Source: Brachypodius melanocephalos (lineage: Eukaryota; Chordata; Aves; Passeriformes; Pycnonotidae). Taken from it: a DNA stretch of 64,000 nt. Every line of letters starts with the position of its first letter. The stretch's first letter is position 1. The notes beneath the pieces were generated by a model. The model was not told where the DNA came from and searched no databases. It saw only the letters and a program-made list of their open reading frames with translations. Positions 1-13,379 of this stretch are shown one piece after another. The position numbers and the translations under genes are program-made. The stretch spans positions 1,115,281-1,179,280 of the forward strand of contig VZSR01000598.1 in the NCBI GenBank assembly GCA_013398615.1. Direction: 5' to 3'.

Positions 1-3000
1 TCTGTTCTTTCTCACTACAGTTTTCCTCAGCCTAAAATAAAAGCATGTTATGGGAAAAAAAAAAAAAAAAACCAAAACCAAAACCACCATAACACAAGAG
101 TGTTTATTTGCCTATGAACACTGTAATCTTCATAGATCGATATTAAAATCCTTCACACTTATTTTCACTGCCTACTTCAATTGAACTTAGCAATTCCAGT
201 GTATCTTGAAAGAGTGCTGAACAGCTGCAAACTACCCAATGGATCACATTCCCACAGATAGAGTCCAAAGCTCTCCATGTTTGACTGTGGGATATGAACT
301 GGTCAAATAAGAAGTTACTCTGTCTGGGGACAAGGTTTCACATTCTTGCAGACTGTTACTTGTTTTTACACTTCTTTGATTTTATGCTGATCACTTGGAA
401 ACTGCGCTGTTAGAGGGGTTTCTGTAGAAGTAGCTCAAGGCCAATTGGCTCCACCAGAGCCCATTCTCTGGGTAAGTTCAGGTACATTCTGACTTTGTAG
501 CCTCTCTGCTGATTGATTAAAGGTAAGGTGTGATGTTTCCAGCACTGATCTGACAGGTGTCCAGAGAAATGCACCAGGCTGCACAGTGATCCAAGGGCAG
601 GATTAGGAGCTCGGGGCCATAAACTCCAGATCTGCTCAGGATTGTTCACAGTTCTGTGCTTTGCCAGATCCCCTGCCCTCATTTACCATGTCAGAGTGCA
701 TTTCCTGGGCTGGGAAGGAGGAGGATGTACCTGGCTGGCTCTGGTAGGCATTGTCTCAGTGCCACGTGCAAGGTAAGGCTGCCAGCCCTGCCACCAGCAC
801 CCTTGCAGCTGCCTCCAGTTTGCAGCCTGTGGTGCAAGTTGCCAGCCCAAGGACAGCCAGTGACAACAGAGATCACTCAGGAGAAGGCAAAGGGATGATG
901 ACAAACACAGCAACTCGCTCTTGCTTGTGATTAGGAGCACCAGAAAGGACATTACTATGGTCAGAAAGACCAAAGAGGAGGGCACCAGGCCTGTTTTGGA
1001 GACAAAATGACTGCATGCATGTATATATGAGAGTAAGAGAGAAAATGTGAGACAAGAGGAGAAGAACTGGTGGAAGCACCAGGCGATTTTTCCAAAGCCC
1101 TGCCTCCCACAGACAGAGGAGTGGGTCACACGCTCCACAAACTGCTCAAGCAGTTGTGGCCTTCAATGAAAAGTGTCACCTTCCAAACTGAACAAAGAGG
1201 TAAGCACAGATGCAGAACAAGATCTGCTGCTGACTGAGTCCTTCCCCAATGCCTGCAACTCACCCATCCCATCTTGTGATGGTCTGCTCTGGACATCTAC
1301 AGCCCAGAGCTCACGTGAGTGGATTCCCACTCAGGGCTCTCCCCAAGATGCAGAAAGACAAGGATTATCTAATCACATCTGTATAGAATATATCTGCATT
1401 GCAGCAGAATGGGCAACCTCAGAGCTTTCCAGTGGTATTCAGTGAGTCTTTCTTCTTGTGAGCTCCCAGAATTAATCACCAGTGTATGAATTTGGCTTCC
1501 CATCCCTTTCCCCAGCTGACAGGAATTGATGGCACCAACTGCCATCACCACGAGAAATAAGTGATTCCTTCACTAGCATGGCAGACATATGCCAGCTAGG
1601 AAGAGAAGATCTGATCATCAGACTTGCTTGTTTTGGCTTTTCAATGCACAAAAGGCTGTTTTTCTCAGAATTAGGGTGACTGCGACAATCTGTTTTTAGA
1701 CAGAGTTAGAACCACAAGATAAAAGAGGCAGAAATCTTCTCATCTGCATATTTATCATCAAAATGCAGCAACTGCATAATTTAAGCTTAGTGTTAAAAAT
1801 ATTGTATGTATATTTTAAGGTTTTCCTACTCAGGTGAAAAGGAGACATGCTTTCACTAAGGAGGTTAATTATTTTCTAATGGTGTGAAAACAACAGAAAA
1901 AAAAGGAATCAAAAGGAATTTTTTTACCCTTCCCCCTACCCTGAGGCACGATAGAGAGGTATCTGTGTCCATATCCTTCACAAACACACAGTGAACTGAC
2001 TCAGAACAATGGAGCAGAGGATGTGGGGGAACCAGGGTGCCACGAGGTTCTGGACACTGGCACAAAGGTGCAGGTGACAGGACACTTGTAGAGAGAGCAG
2101 AAACATCCTCTCAGCCCATTAAACCTTTCAGCTGAGAACAGACACCCTCCTACAGGCAGAGAATGGGAACAAAGTGCCTGGAGGGCTCTGCCAGAGCACG
2201 TGAGGGTCCAAAGGTGCCACCCAGCTGGGTGAGCACTGCACCCAGCTGCCTTCTCTGCAGGGGCAGAGCACAGCTGAGCTCAGGCTGCCCTGGATCAACC
2301 TCCCCACCCCATGCACCCTCAGGGACAGGGCAGGGGTGCTCCTCACTAGGCCAAACCCTACAGGGAAAATGAACCAAACACACACTGCCTGTGTGGTACT
2401 CAGTGGTACCGTGGCAGTTTCCTCATGGCTCCTCCCTAGCTGTGTGTACACACGGAGTCTGTATTCCCTGTGGAGCTGAGGTGACTGCCCTAGCTGTGTA
2501 TGAGATCCCTGTTCTTAGCAGGACTTCTTCACGTAAAGGTGCCCTGTTCATCAGCTTTCCCACTGCCTGCCTACTTAACAGAGACAGTTCCTCTGTGACC
2601 TATGCTGCTGTCCATGCAGACATGTGATGTTCCAGACAGGACCTCACTTTCCCACTAAGAAGCATCCTGTGCTCTCCAGCACTGCCCAGGAACCTCATGG
2701 CACGATCAGTCAGTGCTCAGAAATGTCTCTGGGAGCTTGGCAGCCCCTCCAGAGCAGCAGAGCGGGCTGGCCAGCTGGCCATCTGCTGCTCACCCAGCTG
2801 ACACAGCTTTCCCATGCTCTCTGCTGGCTGTCTTTGCATCCTCACATGGCTGCACCATCCACTCTGCTCTGACAGGCCCATCCCTCAGACCCTGTAAGTA
2901 CCTGATATGCACATGTGCTTCTGTTTAAAGAGACATGTTGGAAGGGCAGTGCATGACAACACACCGCAATCTGAAGACAGCCAATCAAACCAATAAATCC

Positions 3001-6000
3001 CCCCTCGCTCCCCAACAGCTGTAGCCCAATTAAACTCAACAGTTCACAGGTGTTCATGTAATGACTTTAACACAAAAAAAGCACGGTTCCCTTTAGGGGC
3101 CTTTAAAAAAATTTAGAGCTCTTTAAATTTTATATACCAACAACATCAAACCAAAGTAGGAAATAATAAAGAAGGAAAGGAGATAGAGCAAAGAAAATAC
3201 ACAGTGTCAGCATCAGCAACAGCCTAATTAAACAACAGCTAACAGGAAAATGCACATTCTGCTCGCCCAACCATGGTCCTTCTGGAGTTGTGCTGGATAA
3301 AAAAGCAGTTTCCTATTATTCCTTTCAGCATGGCTGCACCAGTCCTCTCCATTCATGCAGTCCCTCAGCCTCCCCAGAATGGAGCTGTGAACGAACTCTC
3401 ACTGGCAGAGCCAGGGCCTGCAGCTATCAGTGCTCTCCAATGCTTTGCCTCCCTCCCCACCACAAGGTCGAGCCTGGGCTGGTCTCCCTGGCACACAGGG
3501 GAGGCAGGGCTGGTCACCTCGGCAAGTGCCTAATGACCTCACTAGGTCCCGTGGCCTTGCAGCACACGTTGGCTGATCCAGGGAGCCCTGGGGAAGCTGA
3601 CACCATGGCTGGTCAGGTTGTCTGCACCATCTGTTTGCTGTCTGCCAGCAGCAGGCTCTTGCTAGGTGCCTCCTTGTTCCTGGGTTTCCTTGCACCTGGC
3701 TGGCAGTTCTGGCCACAGCATCGTTATTTGCTTTTGTAGTTTTCCCACTGATAGCAAGTGTTCCCTCTCCTTCTCATTCACCTTCATCCCCCTCGTTCCC
3801 ACAGACCTGCAGGCACGAGCCCCCAGCAATGTCAGGATCACAGCTAGGAGCTGCCACATCTACTCACTGCAGGAGGGATGAGGAAACAGGAAACACAATT
3901 CCCATAAACCCAGGGAAGGCTGGAAAGAACCAATTCTTGTTGGACCCTGCAGGGGTCTGAAGAGGCAAAGAGTTTGCAATGCCTCAGCTTCAGGGGAAAC
4001 GCAGTATAAGGCTTGTACTGGCCCTGCTTTGATTATGTGTTTGTTTCCCGTAGTGAAATACTGAAGCCAAAGTGAATCTGATGCTTCTGCTTTGAAGCAA
4101 TCCTGGTTTCAGCTCTTCATCCTTATATAAAAACATGAGGTCTTCTTATAAAGGAACATTGGTGTCCAGAAGACATTTTTAAGAGGGACAGTGAAAAGAT
4201 ACTGCTGTATTATAAGCCAGAAGGTTCTGGGATGGGAAATCAGTTTCTTTTCATCTTAGGAAAACCCAAGATCTTAAGAAACTGAAATATTTTGAGGCTC
4301 CAAAAATCGTGTTACAATGCCAGAACAGTGCAGAAGAAACCTTTTCCAGAGTCTCTAAATGAGGAAAAAGCCATCTTGGCAGGCCTGTGAAGCCAGGAAT
4401 TTGGACAGGAGGGAAGGGACAGCCATCGTCTGTCCTCTCTGCTTAGTGAGACTGCAAAATGTGATCTCCTACAAAAGGGAGACTCACAGAGCAGTGTGGG
4501 GGTCTGTGCTGCCCACGTATCTCAGTCATGCACCTACAGCACCTAGCACACAGGGCCCAACCTGGGAGATTCCCTTAGGAATTACTGTAATATAAATAGT
4601 AAATAAGTATGAATAATTATGTGAGGATGATAACCAGTGATTTAGCTATGAAAAGGCCCCAGGATGCAAGTGCTAATCTCCTGAGATACTTAGCCATCCT
4701 TTCAAGATGCATGAAGACATATAAGTAGGCTAATTACAAAGGAAAATGTCTCTTGTATATAAATCTCATCTAAATTCAGAAGTGATGCAAAAAAACAAAC
4801 TGAGAAGATACCCAAGAAAAGTTCAATAATGTTGCTGGGAAAGGTTAATTTTTAGAGATTTTTTTAAAAAAGATAACCCAGAAGATCCTTAAATACAAAA
4901 ATAGTTAAACCTTAAATAGCAACTCTAAGTATCACACCAGAAAGGCACTCTAAAATGAATAGAACTATTGAACTATGGAAGCATCATGGCAAAAAAACCC
5001 ACAATTTCATTTTCTTAGTTTAGTTTCAATTTATAATTCACACAAGTAGCTTAAACACGTCGATTTGAGATCAAAACAGAACTTCAGGTTACACAGCATC
5101 TGTTCTATAGGAGGGTGCTGTGTGCACTGAGATAATTTTAGATGAATGTGTTATAAACAAGATCTGTGGAACATTGCAGAGTAGCAAGTTTTGAGAAACA
5201 TACAATTAAAATGCATAAAATTGTTTAGAATGTTTAGCATGTGGTTGTAAAGCGATCAACCAAGTGATCTGTTTTCCAGAGGAGGACAGCTTGCACAGAT
5301 GAAACAGCCGCTTCCTCAGGATTTAATGTGAGACTTGCTCAACACTCAGAAGAACAGCTTCTCACTCTGCAAACTTGGTGATCATAACAACAGAGTTTTT
5401 AGCCACTGCTTTTGCTCTTTCCCAACACCTTCCCAAGCTGTGTATCTAGAAATGTAAATTAAATGAACATTGTATATTTCTTTATCGTTCTTTTTTCTGC
5501 TATGGGAAAAAGAACGTGTGTATGTGTCACACAAGAATTTCTGACATCAGCTCCTGGATACAAAAGTACTTTATGTTCCAGCTCCTCCTTCAGCCAAAAC
5601 TAGAAGCAAGTTCATGATAATGATGTAGTTTTGGTCAGAAAAGGCATTTCATATGTTAACGCAAATGATGATGTATGAAAATATTTCTCCTTTTAGAAAA
5701 AAAAATCTGAAATTAAACAAAATGGTATGAAACAACCGACAAAACAGAAGACAAAATCCATTCAGTTGGTAATGATAATCCTCTTCAGGCTACAGTGGAA
5801 CATTTCCCTGAATTGTCTCCTCCTGTACTTGGTTATTTATGGTCTGCTTTCCAGCCTGACTGCAGCACTGACACCCTGCCCAGAATGAGCATCAGGAGGA
5901 AGGCAGCTCCCCCAGAGACAGCCACACCTTCAGGCATCCCCTACCAGCCATCACCACAAGGCACTACAGGACCCCCAACCCGCTGTGGTGCTCCTGATGA

Positions 6001-8164
6001 GCTCCAGGTCACACTGGACCCAGGCCTGTGGGGAGCAGCTCACGGGGTGGCCTCGTTCAGCTCAACACCTGGACCAGGTGGCTCTGCTCAGGTCTGAGAC
6101 ACTGGGCGAGTTCTCCCCTGAGTGAGATCAGTGCAGAACAGTTCCATCACCTCGAGCAGGTGTTTGCAGGTACCCATTGCCTCAGAGATCAGGCAGTGGT
6201 GAGGGTGAGGTGCCCATCTGCTGTCTGCACTGGCTGCTCACAGGGCGTGCTGTGACCTCCTCCCACCCTTCCCCAGACACCAAGTGCTTCCATACATGCA
6301 TCTCCTTGCACACTGAGCCAGTGCGCTGTCACTCCCAAAGTTTATATTTAAATAAGCCCTTCTGTTGAACTCGAATTAAATATAGCCCTGTTGAATCTGA
6401 TACCATGAGAGAACCAAGGTTGGAGGCGAGAGAGAGAATGAGGAGGAGATCACAACTGAACAAATACATTTAAAGCTGTGAAGTCAACACCGGGCTGCAC
6501 ATCTGACTCCGACACACACTGGGGTTGTTTCTTTTCAGTTCAGCTATAGTATTAGTTGCAGTGAGGTCACCGTTGCATGTCCTTCTGCTTTATGTCTCTT
6601 ACTAGGCAGACACACACAAATCTTCAAATTTTACAGACAGAATGAAAATTCAGACCAACATTTGTTTCCCTGACCTGTCAGCACTTACAGCGGTGTCTGA
6701 CTGACGGAGGTACGAGAGGGCAAGTCAGAACCTCTGAAAAGGCAGGTGTCTCAGGACTAATTTTGGAGCCTACTGACAACAATAACAATCAGGTCTTCGT
6801 TAATGTCAGAGAGCAACAACAAAGCCTGTGGCAGCCTGTGCTTCAATTCCAGCCAAGGGCTCATTCTGGGCTCTCTCCTGATGTGGTGGCCCTGCCAGCC
6901 AGTTTTCAAACAATGCTTAAAATGTGGCTAGGGAGAGTGGCCTGGGTGGCTGTACCTGAGAAAAAATCAGAACTCAGTGTGTGCATATTAGCAAAAATGT
7001 AATTAAGGATCCCAGGCATAAAAAAAATTACCAGAAAATGTGATTATAGCAGTAAAGGAGGCAACTCATACCATTGTGGTAAGAGAGTTCACTAGAAGTA
7101 ATACAATAAAGATAAAAACCAGATCTCCAGGCCTGTGGGACTCAGGTATTCAAATCCACTGGGTTACACCCTTAATGCCTAAAACTTTTCATTATGCTTC
7201 AGGATGAACAGCTTCTAGCAGCAGAAGAGATTTCATCCAGGTCAGTCAGCCACAAAAAGACTCATCAGTCATCACATGATAACCCCGACTGAACCATCTA
7301 TATATATATATATTTAAGATACCAGTCCCATTAGTTGCACTGTAAGGAACCAAGCCAAGTTGTTCCTATTTCTGTCCCAGTATCCTAAAAGCTAATCCTA
7401 AAAGCTACTCCAGCCCTCCTTTGCTCTGGCTGACTGACTTCCCTTACAGCTACTCATTGTATTTGACAGCAGTGAAATCCACTAAGCCCAGTTCCAAACT
7501 GGGCCAGGGCAGGGAGCAGTGGAGGGAAAGGCATGTGGAGTGAACCAGCTGGGCTGGCAAGAGTTAAAGCTGCTGTGAGTCCTGGTGCCTATGGACTGTC
7601 TGCAGCAAGGATAAAACACTGCGTGGAAACATAGGACAGGCAAGCCCTGCTTTGTCCTGATGCAATCTCTTCAATTATTTTTTGTGTTGTGTATTTTACA
7701 AAGGATAAATCAGGGAACATTTCAAGAAATGTTTTCTCATTCTAAAACTTATCACAATATTGCTGACACTGATCCATGGCTGGGAATGTCATTCCTGAAT
7801 AAACATGATGTCATTCTCATTCCATTCATACTTCTCCTGGACAGCTGCTGTCAGCCTCAGTGAAGAAAAATGCCACCTCACTGGTGACAGCTGCCACTTG
7901 AGGTACTTTGTATATCAGCCTCCATAGGAGTAAAAAAAAAAAAGAGTCAGTCATGCACATGCTATTTAAAGTCTGTTGCATCTTGATGAGAAATGCAAAA
8001 GTTAATATGGGGCAGGTTGCTCTCTGTCAAAAGTCTGGACAATGAAGAATAAGGAACTTTTCTGGTCTCACCTTCCTAAGAAGCAAAGCTCAGGCAAGGC
8101 CCTCACACCTGTACTGTATTTGCTGCAAAATAAATTTATATTCTTATAAATCACAACAAAACTA
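1..8164. other. Non-coding 3' flank of LHX2, distal part
   Basis: No gene, splice-linked exon or RNA gene recognised. There is a 17-nt A run at 55-71 and a short TA repeat at 7299-7313. Open frames here are short, lack family resemblance and overlap on both strands. Confidence 0.6.
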
Positions 8165-8345
8165 ATGAAACAATCATAGCAATCTCAAAATAGTTTGGGT
8201 TAGAAAATGCCTCAAAAACCATCTCATTCCCCACCCCTGCCATGGGCAGGGACCAGCTTACTCCAAGGCCCATCCAACCTGGACTTGAGCACGTACAGGG
8301 ATGGGGCATCAACAATTTCAGTTCCAGCACTGGAACTTCTTGCTT
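8165..8345 (-). mobile_element. CR1 LINE 3' fragment
   Basis: On the minus strand the sequence runs CCATCCCTGTACGTGCTCAA, GTCCAGGTTGGATGGGCCTT, then GAGATGGTTTTTGAGGCATT and a tail close to the CR1 3' end near 8165. Short 5'-truncated copy, diverged. The part beyond 8345 is uncertain. Confidence 0.8.
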
Positions 8346-9749
8346 TTTCCAGTACCCCAATCACATTTGCAATTTGTTGGCACCCAGCTCTCCTGCAATT
8401 GCTGTAGGAATTGTTCTGGGCTGGGGTAGCTCTCCAGTTGCTTTCCAAGCATGGAGACAGACAATCCCTGCCCCAAAGAACAGCCCAGACTAAATCTGTT
8501 TTCTGTTCCTTCTGGCCTCCAACTTGCGCTGCTGCTTCAGTGTCAAAGGGGCAGATGTATAATCTGGGAAACTTTCCAGATGCATCTTGAGCAAAGCAAA
8601 GCTTTGTGAATCACTGGTACTAAGCAGGATCTTTCCATCTGTCACAGTACCCCTGGCAGCACTCACCATGCACTCACAGTACACACAGGATGACAAGCAC
8701 CTCATGGAGGGGACACCAGCATCCACCAGTGCCAGATTCTCAAAGAACAAATAAATAAGTGTTCTTGTCTTGCACACTGTGGTTTTCATCACACAGACTG
8801 TCCCCCAGCAGCACTACTCTGCCCCCTAAAAGAATGGCAGCGAGCCCACACAGGGCAGAAGCACCTTTGTAGCCATAAATGTTGCATTGATAAGTTTTTC
8901 TAGTACTGGGCCATCACTTTAACTTTTATTGCTTCTCCTGTCCCATAAATGCTCTCAGGTGCTCTTCCAAGGAATCTGAGCAGATTGCCAAACAGAGAAG
9001 AATGACAATGACATGGCCTCTGGCTCTCCCCTGAAACAGCAGCTTTTCTGTCAACCCCTGGAAATGCTCCAGTTTCTTTACAGCTCTGGAAATGTGGCTC
9101 AAGCAAGGTTGCCAACACATGTTCCTCTGTGTCAGACATGACTCATTCTGGAGCTGTGAGGAGCCTGTCAGCTATCATTCTGCCAGGAATACCACAGCCC
9201 TGGCTCCTCTGCTTTCAAATTCAGTCTGCGCTAGGTTGAGTAAGAAGAGCTGGCAGGTATCTGAAAAAAACAATAGCAGTTCTTGCTTTCATTTGCATGC
9301 CTAGCCTTGAAATCCTTTGTCACTAACTCAAGTAGTCAGTGGATAAAAACTAAGTGTAATATAATTATGCGATTCACATAACTGCACAAAGAGAACACCT
9401 CTGCACCTAACCTCACATTTGCCGATGCACTGGTGCAGATATGTTGTGTGAAAGCATCAGAAAATAAGGGGATATCCAGCATGCTGGAGGCCCCTGGTCA
9501 ACATGAGGTTTACTGAGTCTCCTGACAGGCTGTCCAGCTCTCCAGATTTCAGAGTAACATGTCACCAGTCCTTTCTTTAACCAACTCAACCCCAACACCC
9601 GAGCACCCCTGACCCTGCTGGGCCTAGCTCCAGCACTGTCCCACACCAGGCTGCTCTGGCATTTCAAAGACAGAAAGAAAACCTCCGTGCGGGTTTTGTT
9701 TTTGCGTGTGTGTGCTGTCTCTGCCTGGACACAGAGGTCCTCTGCCTCT

Positions 9750-10980
9750 TGCCCAGCTCTTCCTGGCCGCCGGTGTATGCAGATGTCTCGCTGTTCCCGG
9801 CCCGTGCACCAGCACGGGAAGCACCCGCACACCCCGGGCAGCCGAACCTGGCACCTGCAGGCACTGCCGGCCCCTCGTACCCTGAGGCGGGCGGGAAAGG
9901 AGGAGCGCCAGCACCTCACATGAAACAGCCAAAGCGCAGAGCACTCACCGATACAGGAGTTCCACAAACCCTTGTTTGAAATCAGCCCTGAAGTAAGGCT
10001 GGACTCTGCTCCACAGCAAACCCCAACCTGCCCACGGCCCTGCTCCCGCTGCCGCCCGCGGGCCTGGCAGCCGCCGATCCCCACGGGGCTCAGGTGTGAC
10101 GCACGCCAAACCCCACGTCCCTCTTCGTAAAGCACCGTGACCCTACCAAGCCCAAGGCCCAGGCATCCCCAGCCAGGCCCTCATGGCCTCCGCCTGCCCC
10201 GAGCAGGCCCGAGCCCACCTCGGGGAGCCACCGAGCCACCACCCACACACGCCTCCAGCCGGTTTCCCTTCCAGCCTTAACTGGTGTCGGCTTCTGGGCG
10301 CTGTTTCCTCACGCTGTTTCCTCCTGCCCACGGCAGGCCGGCTGCTGCTCCGCTGTGTCCCCGCGGCTCGGCCTGCACTGCCCCGCCGTGCCCTCCATGG
10401 CACGGGCGCTCCCCTCAGGGCTGGCGCCTCACGGAGGTTCCCGCCGCTGCCGCCGCGCGAGCGGTCCCTGTGCTCCGGCGAGGTCTGGATTTCCTCCCCT
10501 TGAGGATAAACCGCTCCCTTTGCAGAGGCCACAACCTCACCCAAAGCCCCTGGCACCTGAGGAACGCCGCGGCTTCCTCCCGGCAGCCCCTCAGGGCCGT
10601 GAGCTCTCTGGGACGCTGCTGATCGGAGCACAGCGGCCTCGCCGGCCCGGCATCGCCTCAGGAACCGCGCCCACAGCCCCGCTCCGGGGGCAGCCTGTGC
10701 TGGGCAACGGCTGCGGGGCCAGCCCGGCTCCTCACAGCGGGACCGCCGCAGCTCCAGAACCCTCCGGCACCTTCCGCAGGGCAGGGCTGGAGCCCGGAGG
10801 AGCCGCTGCCCTCACGGGCACGGCCGGCCGGGGCAGGGGCGTGCGGGAGTCCCGGCGGTGCTGCGGGAGCGGAGCGGGGCCCGCCGCTCCCGGCCCCGCA
10901 CCGTGCTCTGCCCCGGGGCCGCCCGGAACGGCCGCCCCAGCACCGAGTCCCCAGGGCGGACAGGGCTCCCTCCATCACGC
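9750..10980. promoter_or_regulatory. CpG island about 20 kb beyond the LHX2 3' end
   Basis: About 1.2 kb of high G+C with dense CpG, set in ordinary AT-richer DNA. It strengthens from about 10020 to 10960. No exon of a known gene is seen in or next to it. It could be the promoter of a non-coding RNA, the 5' end of an unrecognised gene, or an enhancer-type island. Open frames of up to about 250 codons cross it on both strands, but their products are Pro/Ala/Gly/Arg-rich and unlike any family I know. Confidence 0.65.
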
Positions 10981-10999
10981 AGGGCCTGAAACCTCAACA

Positions 11000-13166
11000 A
11001 AGGAAAGCTCTAGAAAGGAGTTAATTAAAGAGTTCCAGTTCCCTTCGACGCAGCCCCTGGTCCTTTGTGAGCACAAAACGAAGCCTGGGCATTCCCACTG
11101 CTAATTATGAATAAGTTGAAGAGCTCTTTGATATTACTGCAATGGTTCAAGCTGGTGCCATATAGTGCAGATAACACCCACATAAAACCTCCGGTGTGTT
11201 GGCTGCAGCCTCTCCCCTCCCCTGTTCTGGTCATTTCCGTTGTGTTTTGTGTATTTATGTTGTATTTCGTTCACTGACTTTGTTTTCTTTTCAGGTACAT
11301 GTTTCTGTTCATGTCAGTAGCAAGTTTCAACGTCAGTCTATGTATTTTTGGAACTGAAGCTGTAACTGTTTTCTCCAGAATATTCTTAAAATTGCTCCAG
11401 GTGAAGCCCTGTACTGGCAACAGGGAAATTACAAAGATTTTTTTTTCCTGTAAAATGTTACTGTATTTTTCCCTTACCCAAGTGATTCTGCAGGTGGAAT
11501 TCAGAGCCTGTAAATTCATGCAAGGCCGTGACTGCAGCACATGTTCCACCTTTGGCCAAGGTCCACCAGAGGCTCTGCCAGCTCCTGGCTGCTCCAGCAC
11601 GGAGCTGAGTGCTCTGAGCAGCCACTCGGGGATGTGTGACCGTGAGGAAAGCTCTGCAGAGCTCACAAACGCGGGCTGTCCTTCCAGAGCTGCCTCTGCT
11701 CCAGGGCTTGCTGAGACATGCTCCAAGTGGTGACATATGGAGCCACCTGCCAGAAAGAGTGGGAGGTGATGGCAGGTGACACTAACAGTGCCCTCGCTGC
11801 TCCCTGCCAGGGCATCCAGCACTGCTGCCTAATGCCAGCTCCATATGGGATGTGCAGTTACACACGCTGCCCGTGGCCTGAGCTGCAGGTCAGCTCACTA
11901 CATGGTCAGAGTCACAAATAAACAACAGTCGGGGATTTAGTTGGACTAAGCGTTGCAGACACATGGTAACCATCAGCTCCTCTGCAGGCTGTGTGGAACA
12001 GCGGGTGAGAAAACCGTGTCACAAAGGGGAGACTCTGGAGCTGTTCTCTCAGTGCCATCACACTCAGGACTCCCCCTTGCAGCCAGAGTTGTCAGTTTGT
12101 TACAGACCTGCCCTCACCCCCTCTGCCGAGGCTGACGAAGGGCATGGCTCCTGTTGGGCATTGATTTCCCCCAAAATTCCCCATGAGCAGCCCAAGAGCA
12201 GCTGTAAGATGTTCCTCAGGTCTGCTGCAGAGAGGTGACACTGGCCAGCTGTCCACAGACCACGCTGGACCTGACCTTCCCAGCTCAGCTAATCAGGGCC
12301 AGCTGCCACCAGCCTCAGCGTGAGGATCCCACTGGAGCAAGAGAAGCAGAGAGAGAGATCCGTGCAGGGGAATGACTGCTTCAAACAGGGACAAAATCAG
12401 AAAGCAGGAAATTAGAGCTTCAACCATAAAGTTCAAAGAACACAGGGAAAAAAGCATGAAAAATAATTTTGACACTTTGAAGTTGAACTCAATTGTTCCA
12501 TTAAACTGTATTTTTAATAAAAAATAACAATAACAGCATTCCAAATATCTATTTTATAAGCTTTACTAATGTATATTTTTTCAATACATGTCAGAAATTC
12601 TTACTTGAGGCAAATGCAATATTTATAGAAAGCAAGAGACTTCAAAACAGCCCCAGAGACTTTAAGCTCTCGATTTATTCACAGATTTAGAATAACTCAG
12701 GAATACAAAATGACAAAATGTACATTTTTTATATTGTTTACTAATGTATTGTCTCTTGTCCCTGATCCGTCATTTTCCTGACTGGAGGAAACACATTCAG
12801 CTTCCTCACTCCCTTTAATGCTACACGTTTCTGGAGGGAAATATTCCCATTTGGTGAAAATCTATCACAATTCTGTCTTGCAGAATATCACTCCCAGAGA
12901 ATTATGTGAAGATCATTAATAAATACATTTTCGCAATGACAATCATATCTTCTTTGGTCATGATTTGTATCTATTATTCGCCTCAGCCTCTCCAGTTCCC
13001 AGAGAAAGTGCTGGTGAGAGTGAGGAAGAGCAGAAGCAGCAGAGCTGTGGACGAAGCCAGAAGGGAGGTTCTCCTTTCAGTGGTGATAAAGGCAGCGAGG
13101 TGTTGGTCAGTAAAGGCCCGGGTGTCCCCGGTGCCCGGACAGCCCCGCACTGTGCTGGCTCCGCAC
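11000..13166. other. Non-coding stretch, nothing recognised
   Basis: AT-richer sequence after the CpG island. 11010-11140 contains TTAATTAA and CTAATTATGAATAA motifs and could be a regulatory element. No gene seen. Confidence 0.5.
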
Positions 13167-13200
13167 GGAGGAGCGAGGCTGCCGGAGGAGCGAGGCTGCC
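13167..13200. repeat. Two perfect 17-bp tandem copies
   Basis: GGAGGAGCGAGGCTGCC occurs at 13167-13183 and again at 13184-13200 with no mismatch. It lies beside the 15-bp minisatellite. Confidence 0.9.
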
Positions 13201-13244
13201 GGGGCGCGGTGCCGCTGCCGGAGGAGCCTCTGCCCCGAGGGGCC

Positions 13245-13379
13245 GCAGCTCCCGGTACCGCAGCTCCTGATAATTCTGCTCCCGGTACCGCAGCTCCTGA
13301 TAACTCCGCTCCCGGTACCTCAGCTCCCGGCACCGCAGCTCCCGGTACCGCAGCCTCCGGTACCTCAGCTCCCAGTACC
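13245..13379. repeat. Minisatellite, nine 15-bp units
   Basis: Nine contiguous 15-bp units of the type GCAGCTCCCGGTACC, most ending GGTACC. Units 2 and 4 are a variant with CTGATAA in the middle, so variant and standard units alternate over the first five, suggesting a later 30-bp duplication. Because 15 is a multiple of 3, both strands stay open and would encode pentapeptide repeats: SAPGT/AAPGT on plus, VPGAA/VPGAE (elastin-like) on minus. I see no evidence that it is translated. Confidence 0.9.

Noticed and set aside
9413..10135. 240-codon minus-strand open frame
   Set aside because: Cys/Arg/Gly-rich, overlaps other frames, no recognisable motif.
10355..11104. 249-codon plus-strand open frame in the CpG island
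   Set aside because: Composition-driven: overlapping long frames on the other strand, Pro/Ala/Gly/Arg-rich product, no domain resemblance.
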